DNA from: Polydactylus sextarius
Lineage: Eukaryota; Chordata; Actinopteri; Polynemidae
Assembly: GCA_016801845.1 (NCBI GenBank)
Contig: CM028909.1
Coordinates: 8,416,813-8,480,812 of the forward strand
Length of the DNA stretch: 64,000 bases
Direction: 5' to 3'
Shown here: piece after piece, positions 1 to 14,700 of the stretch
Layout of the letters: each line of letters starts with the position of its first letter
Position numbering within the stretch: the stretch's first letter is position 1
Position numbers and translations under genes: made by a program
The notes under the pieces: model-generated
The model's input: only the letters and a program-made list of their open reading frames with translations
Told to the model about the DNA's origin: nothing
Database searches by the model: none

Positions 1-719
1 TGATTTTATAGCCAGTGTTGTTCAGGCAGTTGCTTTACCTTACTACTCGTATCTGTCCAGATACACCACAAAATACTGTTATTGTTCAAACTACAGTTGA
101 ACTATAGTAAGTAGTGGGGTCGTGCACCAGCACCAGCATGCCCCCAGGTCTGGAACGGGGCATTTGCAGTAGCAGCTCATTTGCGTGTAGGAATTCTAAT
201 GAGAATCAGCCTGTTCTAAACAGAGGGGTAGAGAGGCAGGCAAATACTCCTGATCTGAGAAGTATTTTCAATAAATTATTTCAGAGACATGTTCAGTGGA
301 GCTCACACAGCTATATTAACTTGCAGTAAAAGGGGGATAATATGGGACCTTTAAGTCAACACATGCAGAACTACAACTGCCGCGCCAAACATTACAGTCT
401 CTCTTTAGCTGTAAAATGAGAACAGGAGACAATGTAGTGCATATTAATATACAGAATATAGGTTCAGCAACCTGAATGAGGCTTTGCAGTACTAAAAATC
501 TAAGCGCTCTACCAAACTAGTCTTCTCTTAAATGTCATTTTTGGTTTCATTTGTGGTTTGAAGTAAAGCAAATCAATATATCATACACCACTTCCCACTG
601 TGCTGTAATACAATAATCTAACATGCTTTCTGCAAAAAAAGATTAAGATTATCCTGGCACTAATTGTGATGTTTACATTCTGTTTGCAGGTTTTGCTTTT
701 GACAGTTAACTCTGCCAAA
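1..719. other. Non-coding upstream flank
   Basis: I see no supported exon here. Short open frames lack splice context or recognisable protein composition. The stretch just before position 720 reads like an intron end: a pyrimidine-containing run followed by tttgacag at about 700. This suggests that the next exon carries some 5' untranslated sequence and that the transcription start of the igfn1-like gene lies further left, possibly outside the window. Confidence 0.5.
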
Positions 720-744
720 ATGTGGAAAAGGACGAAGAACACGG
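720..744 (+). CDS. igfn1: Candidate first coding exon of igfn1-like gene
   Basis: An ATG preceded by gccaaa (A at -3) opens MWKRTKNT and ends in phase 1 at a gt dinucleotide (gtgcct, a weak donor). A phase-1 end is what the exon at 3642 needs: the junction codon becomes Ala, followed by IIRRRSKTPG. An acceptor-like tttgacag lies about 20 nt upstream of the ATG. This is inferred from phase and context alone. The intron would be 2.9 kb, and another short exon in that interval could serve equally well. Confidence 0.4.
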
Positions 745-3700
745 GTGCCTCTGTGAGACAAAGTACAATGCAGCAATTTCCCTTGCTCTTCAAAAATCCT
801 TGTTTTTGACTCATTTATATTCAGTGTACACTGGATTAAGCAATGGTTAACTGTGTGTCCAACTATTTTACTGTAATCCAAACACCACTGAACTGTAGAG
901 TGCTGGATATTAGAATTATACTGGAAGAGATAAAAATAAGGTTACAAAAGTGATTAGAATAGAATAGAATATTCTTTTTTAATCCCAAGGAGGGCAATTC
1001 ATTGACAGTCACCCGTTCTTAGATGTGGAGATCATCATAACAATGAACAAAAGAATGACAGCATTGCCAAATTTGTTTTATAACACCATTTGGTCGTGAC
1101 GCAGTATGCTTTGTACAAGTTAATTCATCACTAAAAATGGTAGAAAATGAGCTGCCACTGATGCTGCCAAAACATAACACATTTCAGCAGTCAACAAACA
1201 ATTTAGAGAGTAGAAAAGCACTCCATGTTATATACGTTGACAGACTAGTACATCAAGACGGTGGCTTTATGGCACTTGAAGTGAATAAAGTGCTTTATTG
1301 TATAAGAAAACTGAGCAATGCTCGGGTTTCAACACCATTTCATATTTTAGAAAATGAAGAAATATTTTCCAAAATGGAAAATTAAAGTTCTGGTCTTGTG
1401 GATTTATTAATACCCAATGAATATCTGACCCAAATGGTCAGTGCAATGGTTAGTGAAATTAAATAAAATGTAAAATAAAAGATAATGCAGACAGATATTT
1501 GTCACAGAAGTGAAAACATACCAAGAAATTGAACTAAATGAAAGTAAAAAAGACATTTTCACATTTTCTAGGTGGCCAGAAACTCAACTTCAAATGAAGG
1601 CTGAAGTCACATTATGTAATTGTTGTGCACGTAAATAAGAAACAATTACCAACTGGTTTGTACCAGCAGGTTACAAAGTAAATTATGGCTCAATGTTGTG
1701 TTCACAACTTGCATCTGCTGCTTAAGTGGCCAAAAAAAAAAAAAAAATAATTATCATTATTAAACTCCTCAAAATCCACGAGAACTATGAAAGTTTGGAT
1801 TTTCCCTGCTAACAGCCAATAAAGGTCTTTTCTGTCAGGCTTCAGTGATAAACTTGAAGATGAGGATTAAGGACACCTGCCTGCTGCCCTTTACAGAGAC
1901 CCTCTCAGTGCTTCAGTTTATTCAGGCCTCTATGAGCTTTCCTTTTCCACATTATGCTTGGCTGGGTCTTCACCGTCAGCCTCTCTATCCAGTGTTTATT
2001 TCAGTCCCTCACTTGATCACTTTGGTCTCTCTTCTTCACTCTATCCATCTATAAAATTTCCATAAAAAGACACATGAATAAATTCTTTGTTTTGCTTGGA
2101 TGATCATCAATATTTCCTCAAATTTAAAGAACTGCCCGCGGGACAGATTGTGTTAGACACATACTGTACATACAGAATATGTCACTTAATGTCCTTGAGC
2201 CACAGTAGAGCATTTGATTCATGTATTTCTTTCTGATTGAGTGCAATTTCTTTTCACCCAGGTTTCTCCCTTGTTCATCGATATATTCAACATTTTAATG
2301 AGGTGTCTGGCAGCAAGTCAGGTGATGAGAGCCATTTTATTTTCCAGTGTACAAAGCGTTTCAGGTCTCGCTGCACAGCTGTAATGCATGAACAAAAAAA
2401 AATGTGATATATCAGTTATCATGAATAATGGAATAAATATTGAATAATACATTATGTATTATTGAATACTGTGTCTGCTTGTGACCTGTCCTGTCTTTGT
2501 GTTGATAACCTGAATTATCTGTTTACTACCTTGTCAAATCAGATGCCTCCAGTTACACATCTAACAGGGTGGCAGTTCTCCTATTTCCATCCTTGTCATA
2601 ATAATCACTAATCCTTGGATTAATGTTGTTCTTCATCGACTCCTGTGTGATCTTCTATCTTTGCGTGTCAAACGCCTGATAACAAAAGGCTTAGCAGCAG
2701 AGCAGGTAGACAGAGTGGATTTCATGCACTGCTGTTTGAAATGCCTGAGTGTATTAGTGTACCAAAATCATACTAGAGCTGAAACAACGGACAGAAAAAT
2801 AATTGCCAACTAGTCATTGATTAATTGATTTTTTGGACCAAAGCTCACAAATATTCCACAATCTGACTAATGATTAGGTAGAATATCTTTGGGATTTTAA
2901 ACATACAAAACCAAAAAAAATAAATAAATACTTTTGGTTTTGCAAAACAGTCTAATTTTCTCCACTATTTTGAACATTTATACACCAAACAAATCGAGGA
3001 AATGCTTGTAGATTTGAGTTATTCTGTGTTGCAGCCCATGTGTGTACAGAGACTTATGAAACTTCACCATCACTCAGTGTCAAATTAAGATAATTATGAA
3101 GTAAGTTTCCTCTGAGCTAGTGAGCAAATTAGCCTCTAAAATAACTGAAAATTAGCATGTGAAAGTGAAATATGAAATGGGTACAGCAGAGTATCAACTC
3201 TAATGGATGTTAATGGGTAATTAGCCGAAACAACTAGTACAACTTGGTAACAAATGACAACATGACCCCCAGCAGCAGAGATGCAGCTGTCAATGCCTCA
3301 AAAAAACTAAGTAAATTAGAAACAACAGGACTTGAGCTCATATGAACTGTATGTTACATTTCCGTCTTTTTTACTGTGTCTGAGACTGGTGTGCAACTCT
3401 TAACTATTTGTGGCGTATTCACAAGGCAAATGTTTCTGTCAACTAACACAAAACATCACTGGGAATACATTTGACATTCCTGACATCTGCTGGTGGCAAA
3501 AAAGAAATCTGTTTTCATTTCCTGCTTGGTCTGAATATTTATTTCAAATCCTGCTGTGCTGACTTAATTTTTGTTTTGTTTTGATGTGTATTCCACTGTA
3601 AAGTTTTAAAGCTCTATGTCAACTCTGCCGACTTTGTTTAGCCATCATCCGGAGGCGGTCTAAGACTCCTGGAGTGATGATCACACAGTACGTGGTAAAC

Positions 3701-6700
3701 ATCCCAGAAGGAAAAAGTACCCCAGATTTTCAGTGTAAACCAGCTCCAGTAACCATCCATGAAGGTGGGTTTCATTTCATCATAATAGAACACAACAGCG
3801 AAACATGTGTTAATAACAACTAAATATTTTGCCTAAAGCGTTAAACAAAATAACTTAATTTTATAGTACTCTCTTTATAATTAAGAACAGTGAAAATAAA
3901 CATGAAATATTTGCAAATCTCATAGGGAAATTAGCTGTTTTTAAGGCCGTGGTGAGGGGGGATCCAAAACCAGATGTGTCATGGAGAAGAGCTACAGGAA
4001 ACACTGCTGATAAGGACAAATTTCAAAGTAAATATGATGAATCAACAGGGGAATACATATTAGAGGTGAGTGACTACATGAATTGTACGTGCAAATATTC
4101 TGTGAGTAGTGACTGCACATTTGAATTCAATCTGTGCATCTGTTATTTGCATTTCTAGATTCGCAAAGTGTCTGCTGCTGAAGCCGATACATACAAATGC
4201 TATGCTGTGAATATGTATGGTAAAGCTGTCTGTACAACAACATTAACTGTGACTGGAGGTGAGAGCTGTTTAAGTAATACATGTTCAAAAGTTTAGGTCC
4301 CGTTTTTAAATTAGTAATTAGCCTAAACTATGGTGGTGTATTGAAAAATATACACAAACCTAAATCAAATCTTTTTTTTTCCCAGATTCAACAAATCCAT
4401 CAGATTTTAGAAAATTGCTGAGGAAAAGGTAAAAAACACAGACAAACAAACTAAACTGCACGATGCGAAAACACCTAATGGGACATTTTCTCATTTTATG
4501 CATGTGTATTTTATTACTGAACCTTTGGGGCCATAAACAACTGAAATTTTAATATTTGTCTAATATATCCAGTAAAGTGGAGAAAGCAGTTGAGGAAACT
4601 GATGAAAGATTCTGGGATGCGATCTTGAGCGCGGACAGGAAAGATTATGAGCGCATCTGTACCGAGTTTGGTGTCACTGATGTACATTTGATTCTAAAGA
4701 GAATGGACGAAAAGAAGGAGGAGAGAAAACAAAATATGTGCAAGGTACGAAAACTCAGCTCTCAATCTTAATTCGCAATTTCTGGCTAAATCATTAATAT
4801 AGGTCTTAAACAACTAACCAAAGTCATGTTTTGTTCTAAATATTCAAACCAAATGTGGATCATTTAAAATTAACTGAGCTGCATTTGAAAGATTCACTCA
4901 CAAGCAATTACCAATTCTTATTGCTCATTTAACACCATTTACTCCACCTCTCACTGATCAGGTCTCTCACATCTCAAAAAGCTGTTTTCATCTCATCACA
5001 AAGCAGTTAAAATGATGTTACACAAGATGTGTGTGCTTCAGTAGAGCTGCAAATTGAACTTAAAGATGAACAAGTTTGTTGAAGAAGCTGTTCCGTTTGT
5101 TTGTTTTTTCTTTTATTTTACTAGTATTAGTTGTGACTGAAATCATTCCAATATGTACCACACAATGTAATATGTAGAACTTAAAGACAACAATTACAGA
5201 TGTACAGATGATGTACAGCACTTTCTGCTTCATAGAGTAGTGGAGATGTCCATTATAACGGGCATAGTGAATGAGTGGATGAAGTGATTTCAGATATTAA
5301 TATCTAAAAACTCAAAAGATTCAAAGTGTTTTTGAAAACATGCACAGTTCACAGTGTATTAACATTTTTCCATAGTCAGAATATTAAAGTTTGTTTCTGT
5401 CTCTGTGCACTGGGAAGGATGGTGTGATTCCCTATGATGAAGAGGCAGCAGACCTACACAGTCTGAAGAGTGTTGGAAGGACGAAGAATTTCAATATTAA
5501 GGAACTGATGCAAAATGACACAGGACTGAATCTGGGAGACATGGAAAAGGTCAACCAGCACAACACAGGACTGAATCAGACTGAGGCTGAAGAAGTTGAC
5601 TTCCCCAAAGACTTTAAACGTATGGTCAATTAAAGAAACTAGGACTGATTCTTTATTAAATTTGTCCAACATTTATTTTTTCATACTTTTTTGGGATCAT
5701 TTGACATTTTGCCACATTACAAACATATGCTACATATTTATTTCACAAAGAGATTTATCTGATCCAAGGTCACCGTAAGACAGGTTTTGTTGTGTCTTTA
5801 ATAACTTATATTAAAATTGAAGTAGCATTAGACACAATGTTGCAGCCTCAGACATTTACTCAGGACCGGTGTTACCATGGAAACCGAATGCTACAGTACA
5901 CACATCACTACGCACATTAAACGGTTACTTATCACCATTCAATACTACTGATAACTACATAAAATGCAGTCCATACACTACAGGTTTAACAATAAACACA
6001 CCTAAACTGTAATCTCTCTGTGCATTACTCTTTTTTTCAGTTTCAAATGTGGACTTTGTTGTCAAAATCCAGGAGATTACAGCAGAGGAAAGAGAAGATG
6101 CTGTCTTTGAGTGTGTCCTGACACACCCACTGCCCAGGATCACATGGATGGGCAAGGGCAACATTCTGGAGGATAAAGAAAAATACAGCATCAGTGTATC
6201 AGACCATAAACTGATCCACAGGCTATTGATCAAGGACTGCAACCTGCAGGACAAAGGCATATATTCAGCTGTGGCTGGCATTACATCCTGCAGTGCCTGG
6301 CTGGTTGTGGAAGGTAAAAACTCTACAATACATTGCAGCAATAATTCATTTATTAATGAGCGTCTATGCAAAACTGATGATTTCCAATGTTGTTTTTCCA
6401 CAAATAAATGAGAGTTATGTTGTGCATGTTCTGTTTCATAACCTGTCAGCTGAGAGTGAGCCGACATCTGCCGGCAAGAAGAGACCTCGTAAAACTGCCT
6501 TGGCTGGTGGAGCACAGACCGACCTTGAGAAAGTGGCCAAAGAGCAACAAATAAAAAATCAAGTGGAGATGCAGAAGATTTTAGCAGCTGTAAAAGCAAA
6601 GCACGAAGCTGGACAACTCAAAGAAGCCAAAACTTTAACTACAAGTGGAAGAGGTGGTGAAACCACAGCAGTTAACATATTTCAGGATAAAAACACTGAA

Positions 6701-9700
6701 GTAGTAAAGAACAAGCATGATGCAGCAAAACCCAGTGCCCTGTCTGAGTCAAAAGAGAGCAAAGAGAAAGCAAAGATTAAAGGCTCAAGAGGACATGACA
6801 GAGCATTAAAATTAGATGTTTCAGTTTGTGGAAAAGAAACAGAAGATCAAGTCATCGTGGATGACTCCAAGAGCAAGAAAAACACCAAATCTGGTCAAGT
6901 GGATTTTGACAAGGTAACAGGTAAAGTCAATTTATGCCCAATAATGAATTTCCTGAGTTTCCTGATGGCATTTCAGTGAGTAGAAAGTGGTGGTGAAACT
7001 TTGTGTTAGTAAGTAATACATGCAGACTTCCTGCTACTGTTTAAAAAAATTAGTTATTTTCAACAGAGAAAGGCCTTCATCAGCTACACAACAATGGAGC
7101 TTTTTGTCCTTTAGTGCTCAGGTTGCAGGTCACATATTGAAAAGTGCATTTTATCTTTACATGTAAACTATCTGATTGTTGAACGTTAAAGTATTTGTAA
7201 CAAAACACAACACAATATCCAACTGAATGAGAGTAATATAGACCATGATGAGGCTTGGATTTAATGACCCATTAAATGATTAATGTCACATTAATCATTA
7301 GTTATGAACTTAGTGTGTTATCAAAATTGAAATTTTGATTGAGTTACATCAATGAAAGACTAAAACTAAATGTAAACACATTAAAATAAAAACATGTTGC
7401 ATTCGAAAAATTAAAATTACAAAGAGATGTTATGTCAGACCAACCAGGCAACACAGACTTAAATGTCACTTGGAAAAATTCAGCTTTGAACAAGTTCTAG
7501 CTGTCTGGTAATTTGTTTTAATTTGATCGTACTCTTTATAACACACATTTCCACCTGACAATCCCAGTATGAGTAATTCTGGACAGTAAAGTGCATCTCC
7601 ACCATAAAACTACCATACAGGTGTTTATACTGCAATTTATAATTTCAAAGAAAAATACATTTCAGCTCTGAATACCTTTCAGACTTTCACGCTGAAGTAT
7701 TTCATTATAATGGACATACCTCAGACGTAAATGGAGGACATTCTAAGAAAAATGAGGATTTCAGTGAATCTGCCAGTGATTCAAGTTATGTAAAGTGTCG
7801 TCAAGAGAACAAAGATGGAGTGATTGGTAAGACATAAAATGCACTGCTATGAATATATGCATATATAATATTGTTGTAATTTGTCTCTTTTGCAATCAAC
7901 AGCACTTGCCCAAGTGTCTTAATATCTGTAAATATATTCTGAAGAATGGGTAATTCTTCTGATTGTCTTTATATGCAGAGTCCAATGGCCACAGTACTGA
8001 TGTAGCACTGAGCCAAGTTCATATGTTTGCCATAAGGCAAAATGAAGAAACTGATCCTTATGGAAATAAAAGCCTCACTTCTAAGTCTGTCAGGCGCCCA
8101 AAACACACAAAGAAGGTCCACTGGAAACATCATACATCTGGTAATAAAACAACAAGGCTTACACTGTATTTTCTGCATGGAGGAGATTATAGTACTACAG
8201 CAGACCTAAGACTGGTCATATCTGCAGCAGATATACTGTACGGTGCAGACTGAGGAAACAAAGTTTTTATTACTCCAGTTATTTTTCCATTTCTGTGCAA
8301 TGACCAGTTACATGATTTAAAACAGAAATAAATAACAGAAATTTACTTTGCTCGTTATCAAAATCCTTCAAAGTGCAAAAGGCTAACGTGTACCTGGGAC
8401 ACCATTAATGTCACTATTCTCTCTCATTAGCATAATGTTTCTCTAAATGCTGAAAAAGAATCACCCATCTTGGTGAAGAAATTCTGCTTTGTTAATACTG
8501 AAAAAGTTAAGTAGTATAAACACAGCCGGCAAAAATGTACATTATTGTGATACACAAAACGAAAAAAGTAGCCCTTGATGCTGTGCTACTAACTGTGTGT
8601 TGATGGAAAGAATCTAAGGTATTTAATTTACAACAGAAAACACAATGTAATAGTGTTTGGATCTTACTGACTCTGCACTGTGTGAAGTGAAGTGTTTATA
8701 TCCTGAATGCTGTGGCTCGAACACAGATCCAAATGAATCAGCAAGCAACCATGATACAAGTGACAGTGATGGAAATGAGGACTGCATCAGCCAGGTCCAG
8801 TATCCAAGTTGTACAGAGGGAAGGCAACAGCCACAGGAAGCAGTCAATGGTAAGGGAGCACAAATACAAACTGTGCTTTTCTCAATGGGCCTGTAGAACA
8901 AGTTAATGACTAGAAAATAACATTTTTGTACATTTTGCAACAGTTAATTTTGAAGCAGTACGTTTGTTCCTCAACAAGTTATTTTGTTCATTAAGCAAGA
9001 TGTACATGTTCTTGTAGTATTGAAAGTGAAGTGCTTGTGCAAAGATATATGGGTTGAATATTTGGTTTTTAATAAGGTAAAAGCACCTGTCTCAAAGGCC
9101 ACAGCGACCATGACGACACTAAAGGTACCACTGGCTCCACCACACATATGAGGCGTAAAAGACAAAGCCCACAAATGGAAGATTTAATGATTGGTGAGTA
9201 AACTGCCATGGCTGAATGACAGCAAAGGATGGATGCATTCTCAGCTGGATGCATCTGAATTGTTCATAAGAACTGTAATAAACTAATTTGCGGTAATCGA
9301 GTAATCACAAAAAGTAGTAACTAACCAATATCTTTAGTGCAACTTTCATCTTGCTGCTCCTCTTTCAAAACTTTGACCAACTCAGGGTCAGGGAAAATAT
9401 CTCTGGCCACAGTGCATTTCAATTCAAAAGCGATGAATCCATGGTGTGTTTTGGATTTAAATGATTTTTACAGTTTTAATATGGTGGCGCACAGGCTGTT
9501 ACACACTGCTGGAGATGGTCAATGATAGGGTCAGACTGTTTGCTATGTGATTGGCTATATGTAGTACATTCACTTACTTTGTCTATTGGGAGAAAGACTG
9601 TTCAACTGTGTTATTAAAAATAAACCAGAATCCAATGTTTGTAGCACTAGAAGATAGTACCATGGTTCGCTTTAATGGCAAGTCACAAAAATATTGGCTT

Positions 9701-11711
9701 CAAATGCAATCAACTCCACAACTAAAAATTATATTTTCATATTGTTAATCCCTAATAAACAATTTCTGCGTGTTGTTTATCCTGCTGCTCAGTATGCCAT
9801 GCTTAAAATCCTATTTTGTCACAACAGGGAGGATCTGCAAGAGCAAAATTGTTTTGTCATTTCTTGTTATTAGACATGAGTGTTTCTGACAGGTTTGCAT
9901 TTGGTCAGAGAGGGAGATGAGAAATTCTGTTTGTCAAAAAATAAACACTGAATAAGAAAACCTTAAAGATATAAATATTAATACTAGGTTTTAAAATATC
10001 ACAGCAGCAGCAGCAGCAAGCTGAGGGGACAGGGGGCAAAAAAAGATCCTATAGAGACTGAAAACTATCTGAAAAAAATAAAATGGAATAAAAATGGAAA
10101 AACAAAACAAAAGTAAGATTTGCTGATTTGGAAAAAAAAAAAAAAGATGAGCTCGAACATTAGTTTTTCTTCCAGTCTGTTTGGCCAAGTTTTCTGTTCT
10201 TATCAGTCAATTATAGTGTCTAACTGTTCACTACTTTACATCCTATTATTTAGATCCAGGGGTCCAGTTCATCTGTGGACTGGCTGACGTCAATGCCATC
10301 ATTGGCGAGAAGGCTGAATTAATGTGTAAGCTCAACAGCGAAGACTGTCAAGGAAACTGGTTCAGAGACAGCAAAAAGGTTTGTGGTTCAGGCCAAACTA
10401 ATCGTTTTCTGTGTCGCTCTCCATCACGGAAATGTAGCATTAGGGTCGAAGTCACTTTGGTTCATTTGGTCCAAAGAACACAAGAAAAAAAAAACAGATT
10501 GTTTTTTAGTTTTGTTGCGGTTTCTTGTTCATACTGTTAATTACAAAACAATCATGAGGGTGTAATCTCATCATCACTATTAGCACATGAACCCTTGTGG
10601 GTCAATCACATTCCTGTCACTGACATCGGGTCACGCTGCATTCTGATGCAGTCTTGTGCAATCTACTATGACGACCATAAAAAAGCTCACAAAAACAACT
10701 ATGAGCTTTATTAGTCCTGAACAGAACTTAACAACATCACTGTTGGTTGAATTCTAGTCCTTTCTCTCCATCTGCACATTTTTCCACCTCTTTCTTGTGT
10801 ACTCTAAGGCCCTGATTTACTTAAGGTTTGCTTTTGAAAAACAAGTGCAAACTTGATTGCATTCACAAACACGTGTTGAAGCTGATCTACGAACCAGACG
10901 CATTGAGAACTGCATCCCTCAAACGGGGAAAATAGCACACGTAATCCATTTAGTGTGTTTGCCTTAATGAATATACAAATATAAGCACGTCTGCCAGAAC
11001 GCTCAAAATATTGGGAGGAGTAGATGCAAATAGATTAATGTGATTTACCAAACCTGACACCAACTTCGTTCACTAACTTTGCCTTTATAATAATTATTGA
11101 ATTATAAAGTAATCTAATAGATCTCTCTGCTGCTGTCCAGGCTGCTAAAGCAACCGGTCTCTGTGGGTGTGTAGGCCACATCTGCGATATCAAATATTAT
11201 ATGAACATATTATTTTAGGGGCCTACTGTCATATGCTTCCAGTATAATATCACAGCGCCGCCGGTCAACAGTACAGGGGAATGTGTTCCGTAAATGCAAC
11301 AGGAGGTGCTGTTATCACTCAATCTACCCCCTCATTGCCACCCAAGCACTACTCAAATATAATTTATTTTTTCCCACTTAAAGACCAGTTTGCGACTCGA
11401 AACAATGTTGCCTACAGCGCCGTCGTATATGGGGAAAGGTGATGACAATTCTAAGGGCCCACAGGCCCCGTATGAGCCCCAAGAGCATCAGCCGATATTA
11501 CAGTCCACCAGAACCACCGGTGGGGGAAACACTTGTACGCGCTCCCTCGCAGACTAGAGAGAGACCAAGATTTGGAATGGGCAGACTGACAGAGATTAGA
11601 GATGGTGAAATACAGTTTATTATCATTATTATTTATTTATTTTTTCAATTGTTAAATGAGACTGTGGCAGGCCACCATAACCTCGGTAATTAATGGGAAA
11701 CTGATGGAATA

Positions 11712-11744
<33 letters not shown>

Positions 11745-14700
11745 TGGCTACCTCGGGCTGAGTTAAAATTACCCAGGACTGAAGCCTCGATTGTGCAAGC
11801 AATCTTAGTTGATCACCCACAACTCGCAAACCAATAGCACGTGCAATCTGCTGGCGCACACAAACAATTTAGCACCCCTTCTACAAAACAAACAAAAATA
11901 AAGCGTTTTTTAAAAAATAATAATAATAAAAAATTATAGATTATCATCTTCTTGAGGGGAAATCTGTTGCCACTGTAGGTGACTGGGAATCATCACAGAC
12001 TTCATTCAGTGCCCGCTCATCTGTGATACTTTGGGCTTATGTGGGACACAACGCAGCTGGACACAAAGCCCTTTGGAGCATGCAGTGTTTTTCATTTGAA
12101 TGGCTAATTAAATTGCACCTGTTATTGCCTGATTTGTTTATTTTCATCTATTTGCCCCCCTTTCCTATCAGATATCCCCAGATGACAATTTAACCATCAC
12201 TAGAGATGGTGCAATCCATAAATTAGTCATAATCAGGTGCACAGAAGAGCACGCTGGGAAATATCGTTTTGAAGCAGATGGTCGTAAAACACAGGCAATG
12301 ATCAACGTCAAAGGTTTGTGAATTTATTCTGGAAACAGTAATGACATTATGATATCATGCAGTATATACAGTATACAGTATATACACAGGGTTCTTCCTG
12401 GCTCAGAAGGCAGATGTCATTTCATTGCCATCACAGGGCAGAAACATAATCATATTTGTCTACTTGACAGTAATTTTAAAGCCCACCTTTTCTTTAGGAT
12501 AGGGCCACTTTTACTTGAGACATTCATATATGAAATTATTCTGAAGATGATTTCAAGAGCTCTGTAATCCATGTCCCACTGTTACAACTATAGCCACTGC
12601 AGTACTGTGCCTTAAGACAAACCTTTTTTTTTTTTAATTTAAGTATTACATACATTTTCGTAAGTCATAGTCTAGCGCTTTTGTCAATGTGCTGCCCTCT
12701 TGGATACATTTCTACATTTTTTCTTGCTTTATAGCAGCAGAAGAAATGTCATGTCATGACATTTAAATCTATAATTTGTGGATGGCTGGTCCAGCAGAAA
12801 GCTGCAGTGTGTGGGCACAACACTTGTTGGCGTAGATAACATGTCATGCCCTCCTCATTATGCCTCAGCCAGGTACATTTGTTCCACACACTGAGGGTCA
12901 AAACTACTACAGAGCTTGGGCTGGTGAGGGTTGACTAGTTATGCATAACAGGAACAACTGGACCCACTGAGCATCCGTTCCCAGATCATCATAAACGCAA
13001 TAAACTCAAGCACATTCTGAATCAAGCAAAAAAAAGAGACATTACAAAAATATTATGGATTTCTAATGATTGCCAGGCAACCAAACAGGATTTGTCCCTG
13101 TATGCCTGATGGCAAGTGTACCACTTATCAAAAAAAACATTCCTGCTATAAGGGAAAAAAAGGACACTGCGAGTAGGAAATTCCTTGAGCAAAATTGCAG
13201 CTTCTTTCTTACTCTTTGGCAGTTTTGACAGCAGCCTTTCCAGTCCACTGAGCTTATTAGGACATATTTCAAAACCACTATTAGAATTACAGTCAAATTG
13301 AACAAGCACAACACCTGCTAGAAAATAGTATTTTCCACGAACACATCCATCAAGTGGCCTCCTCATGACTGCATTGCAGGAAAAACCCTGGCATAACTAT
13401 AAAATGTAATTTCTGTATCATTTTTGCAGCTAGAAAATGATATAATGCAATCAGATAACACCTCAATACCTTCACAACATTTAAAATGACCTTACGTGAC
13501 CCTGTGTTTTTTTTTTAGATCCCCCAAGATTTGACCCTGAAGACCTCTGTGCTTTTACTGAGCCCGTTACAGTCAAAGTGGGGCAAAATGCCATCTTCAA
13601 ACTCCATTTTGTCGGCCATGAACCCATAAAGATTCAGTGGTACAGAGAGGGAGAAGAGCTCCTCGATGATACCAATACAAAAATAGAGAAGTCAGCGAGT
13701 CACAGCCGCTTGCTCCTTAGCAGGTGCCAGAGGAAGGACACAGGAGAGGTCAAGGTCAAGCTCAAAAATGAACACGGCTTCACAGAGGCATTTTCACAGC
13801 TAATTGTTCTTGGTAAGTGAATGAAGAATTTGACACAATATTGTTTAAATCTTTTGTCTTAAACTACAGCTATGAAGAAATTCTAACTATATAAAAAACA
13901 CAAAAAATGCCAGACCAGTTCAAAGAAAACCATTAACAATGTCAGTAATGTCATGAACTCCCTCATGAAAACATATTTACAGATGTCTTTTTACAGTAAT
14001 ATGCTACTTTACTGCTCTAATGGTTAAAGCACAGCAAACATCAGTGTGTTCAACATGTCATAGTTCATCCATATAGGTATTTAGTTGTTCATTTTCAAAT
14101 TGCTGCTCCTAAACTGACATAATACTACCTAGAAAATCATGATTCGTTTTGTTCCATTTGAAGCAGAACTCCAGGCTGTGATAAATGCCAGGTTAAAATG
14201 TGTTTTAAACGGAAATCAAAGCTTAATAAAAGCAGATAAATTATGCTCATTCATTTGCCATCTCTTCACGTCACATTTTACTGAAATTTTCTCTAAGTCA
14301 AAACACTGTTTAACCAGTATAAGTGTGGTACTTGCCTTCTCAAATCTGACAAATGGTTATAAATTTTTTCCAAACTTTATAACTATCTATTTTTTATTTG
14401 GTTTCAGACAAACCCACTTCACCCCTGGGTCCTGCAGAAGTAATAGAGAGCTCGCCAACATGTATTGAATTTAAGTGGCGGCCTCCAAAAGACGATGGTG
14501 GCTCTCCAGTGATGAACTACATAGTAGAGCGTCAGCAAGTGGGACGAAACACCTGGAAGAAATTAGGTGAAATCCCAGGTGTGCCGAGCTACCGTGACAC
14601 AGACGTGGACCACGGCCGGAAATACTGTTACCGTATCCGAGCAGTGACTGCTGAGGGTACGAGTGAAATCATGGAGACTGATGAAATGCAAGCCGGCACA

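Noticed and set aside
5955..6599. 214-codon open frame on the minus strand
   Set aside because: It lies exactly opposite two igfn1 exons and the short intron between them; its composition is that of an antisense shadow and it has no promoter or splice context.
11439..11693. Open frame with RAHRPRMSPKSISRYYSPPE
   Set aside because: Arg/Pro-rich and odd-looking, but it sits in repeat-like intronic DNA, ends in an AT-rich run and has no exon boundaries.
13022..13366. 114-codon minus-strand open frame in an igfn1 intron
   Set aside because: No recognisable family, no splice sites at its ends and no conserved motif; chance or old repeat is more likely.
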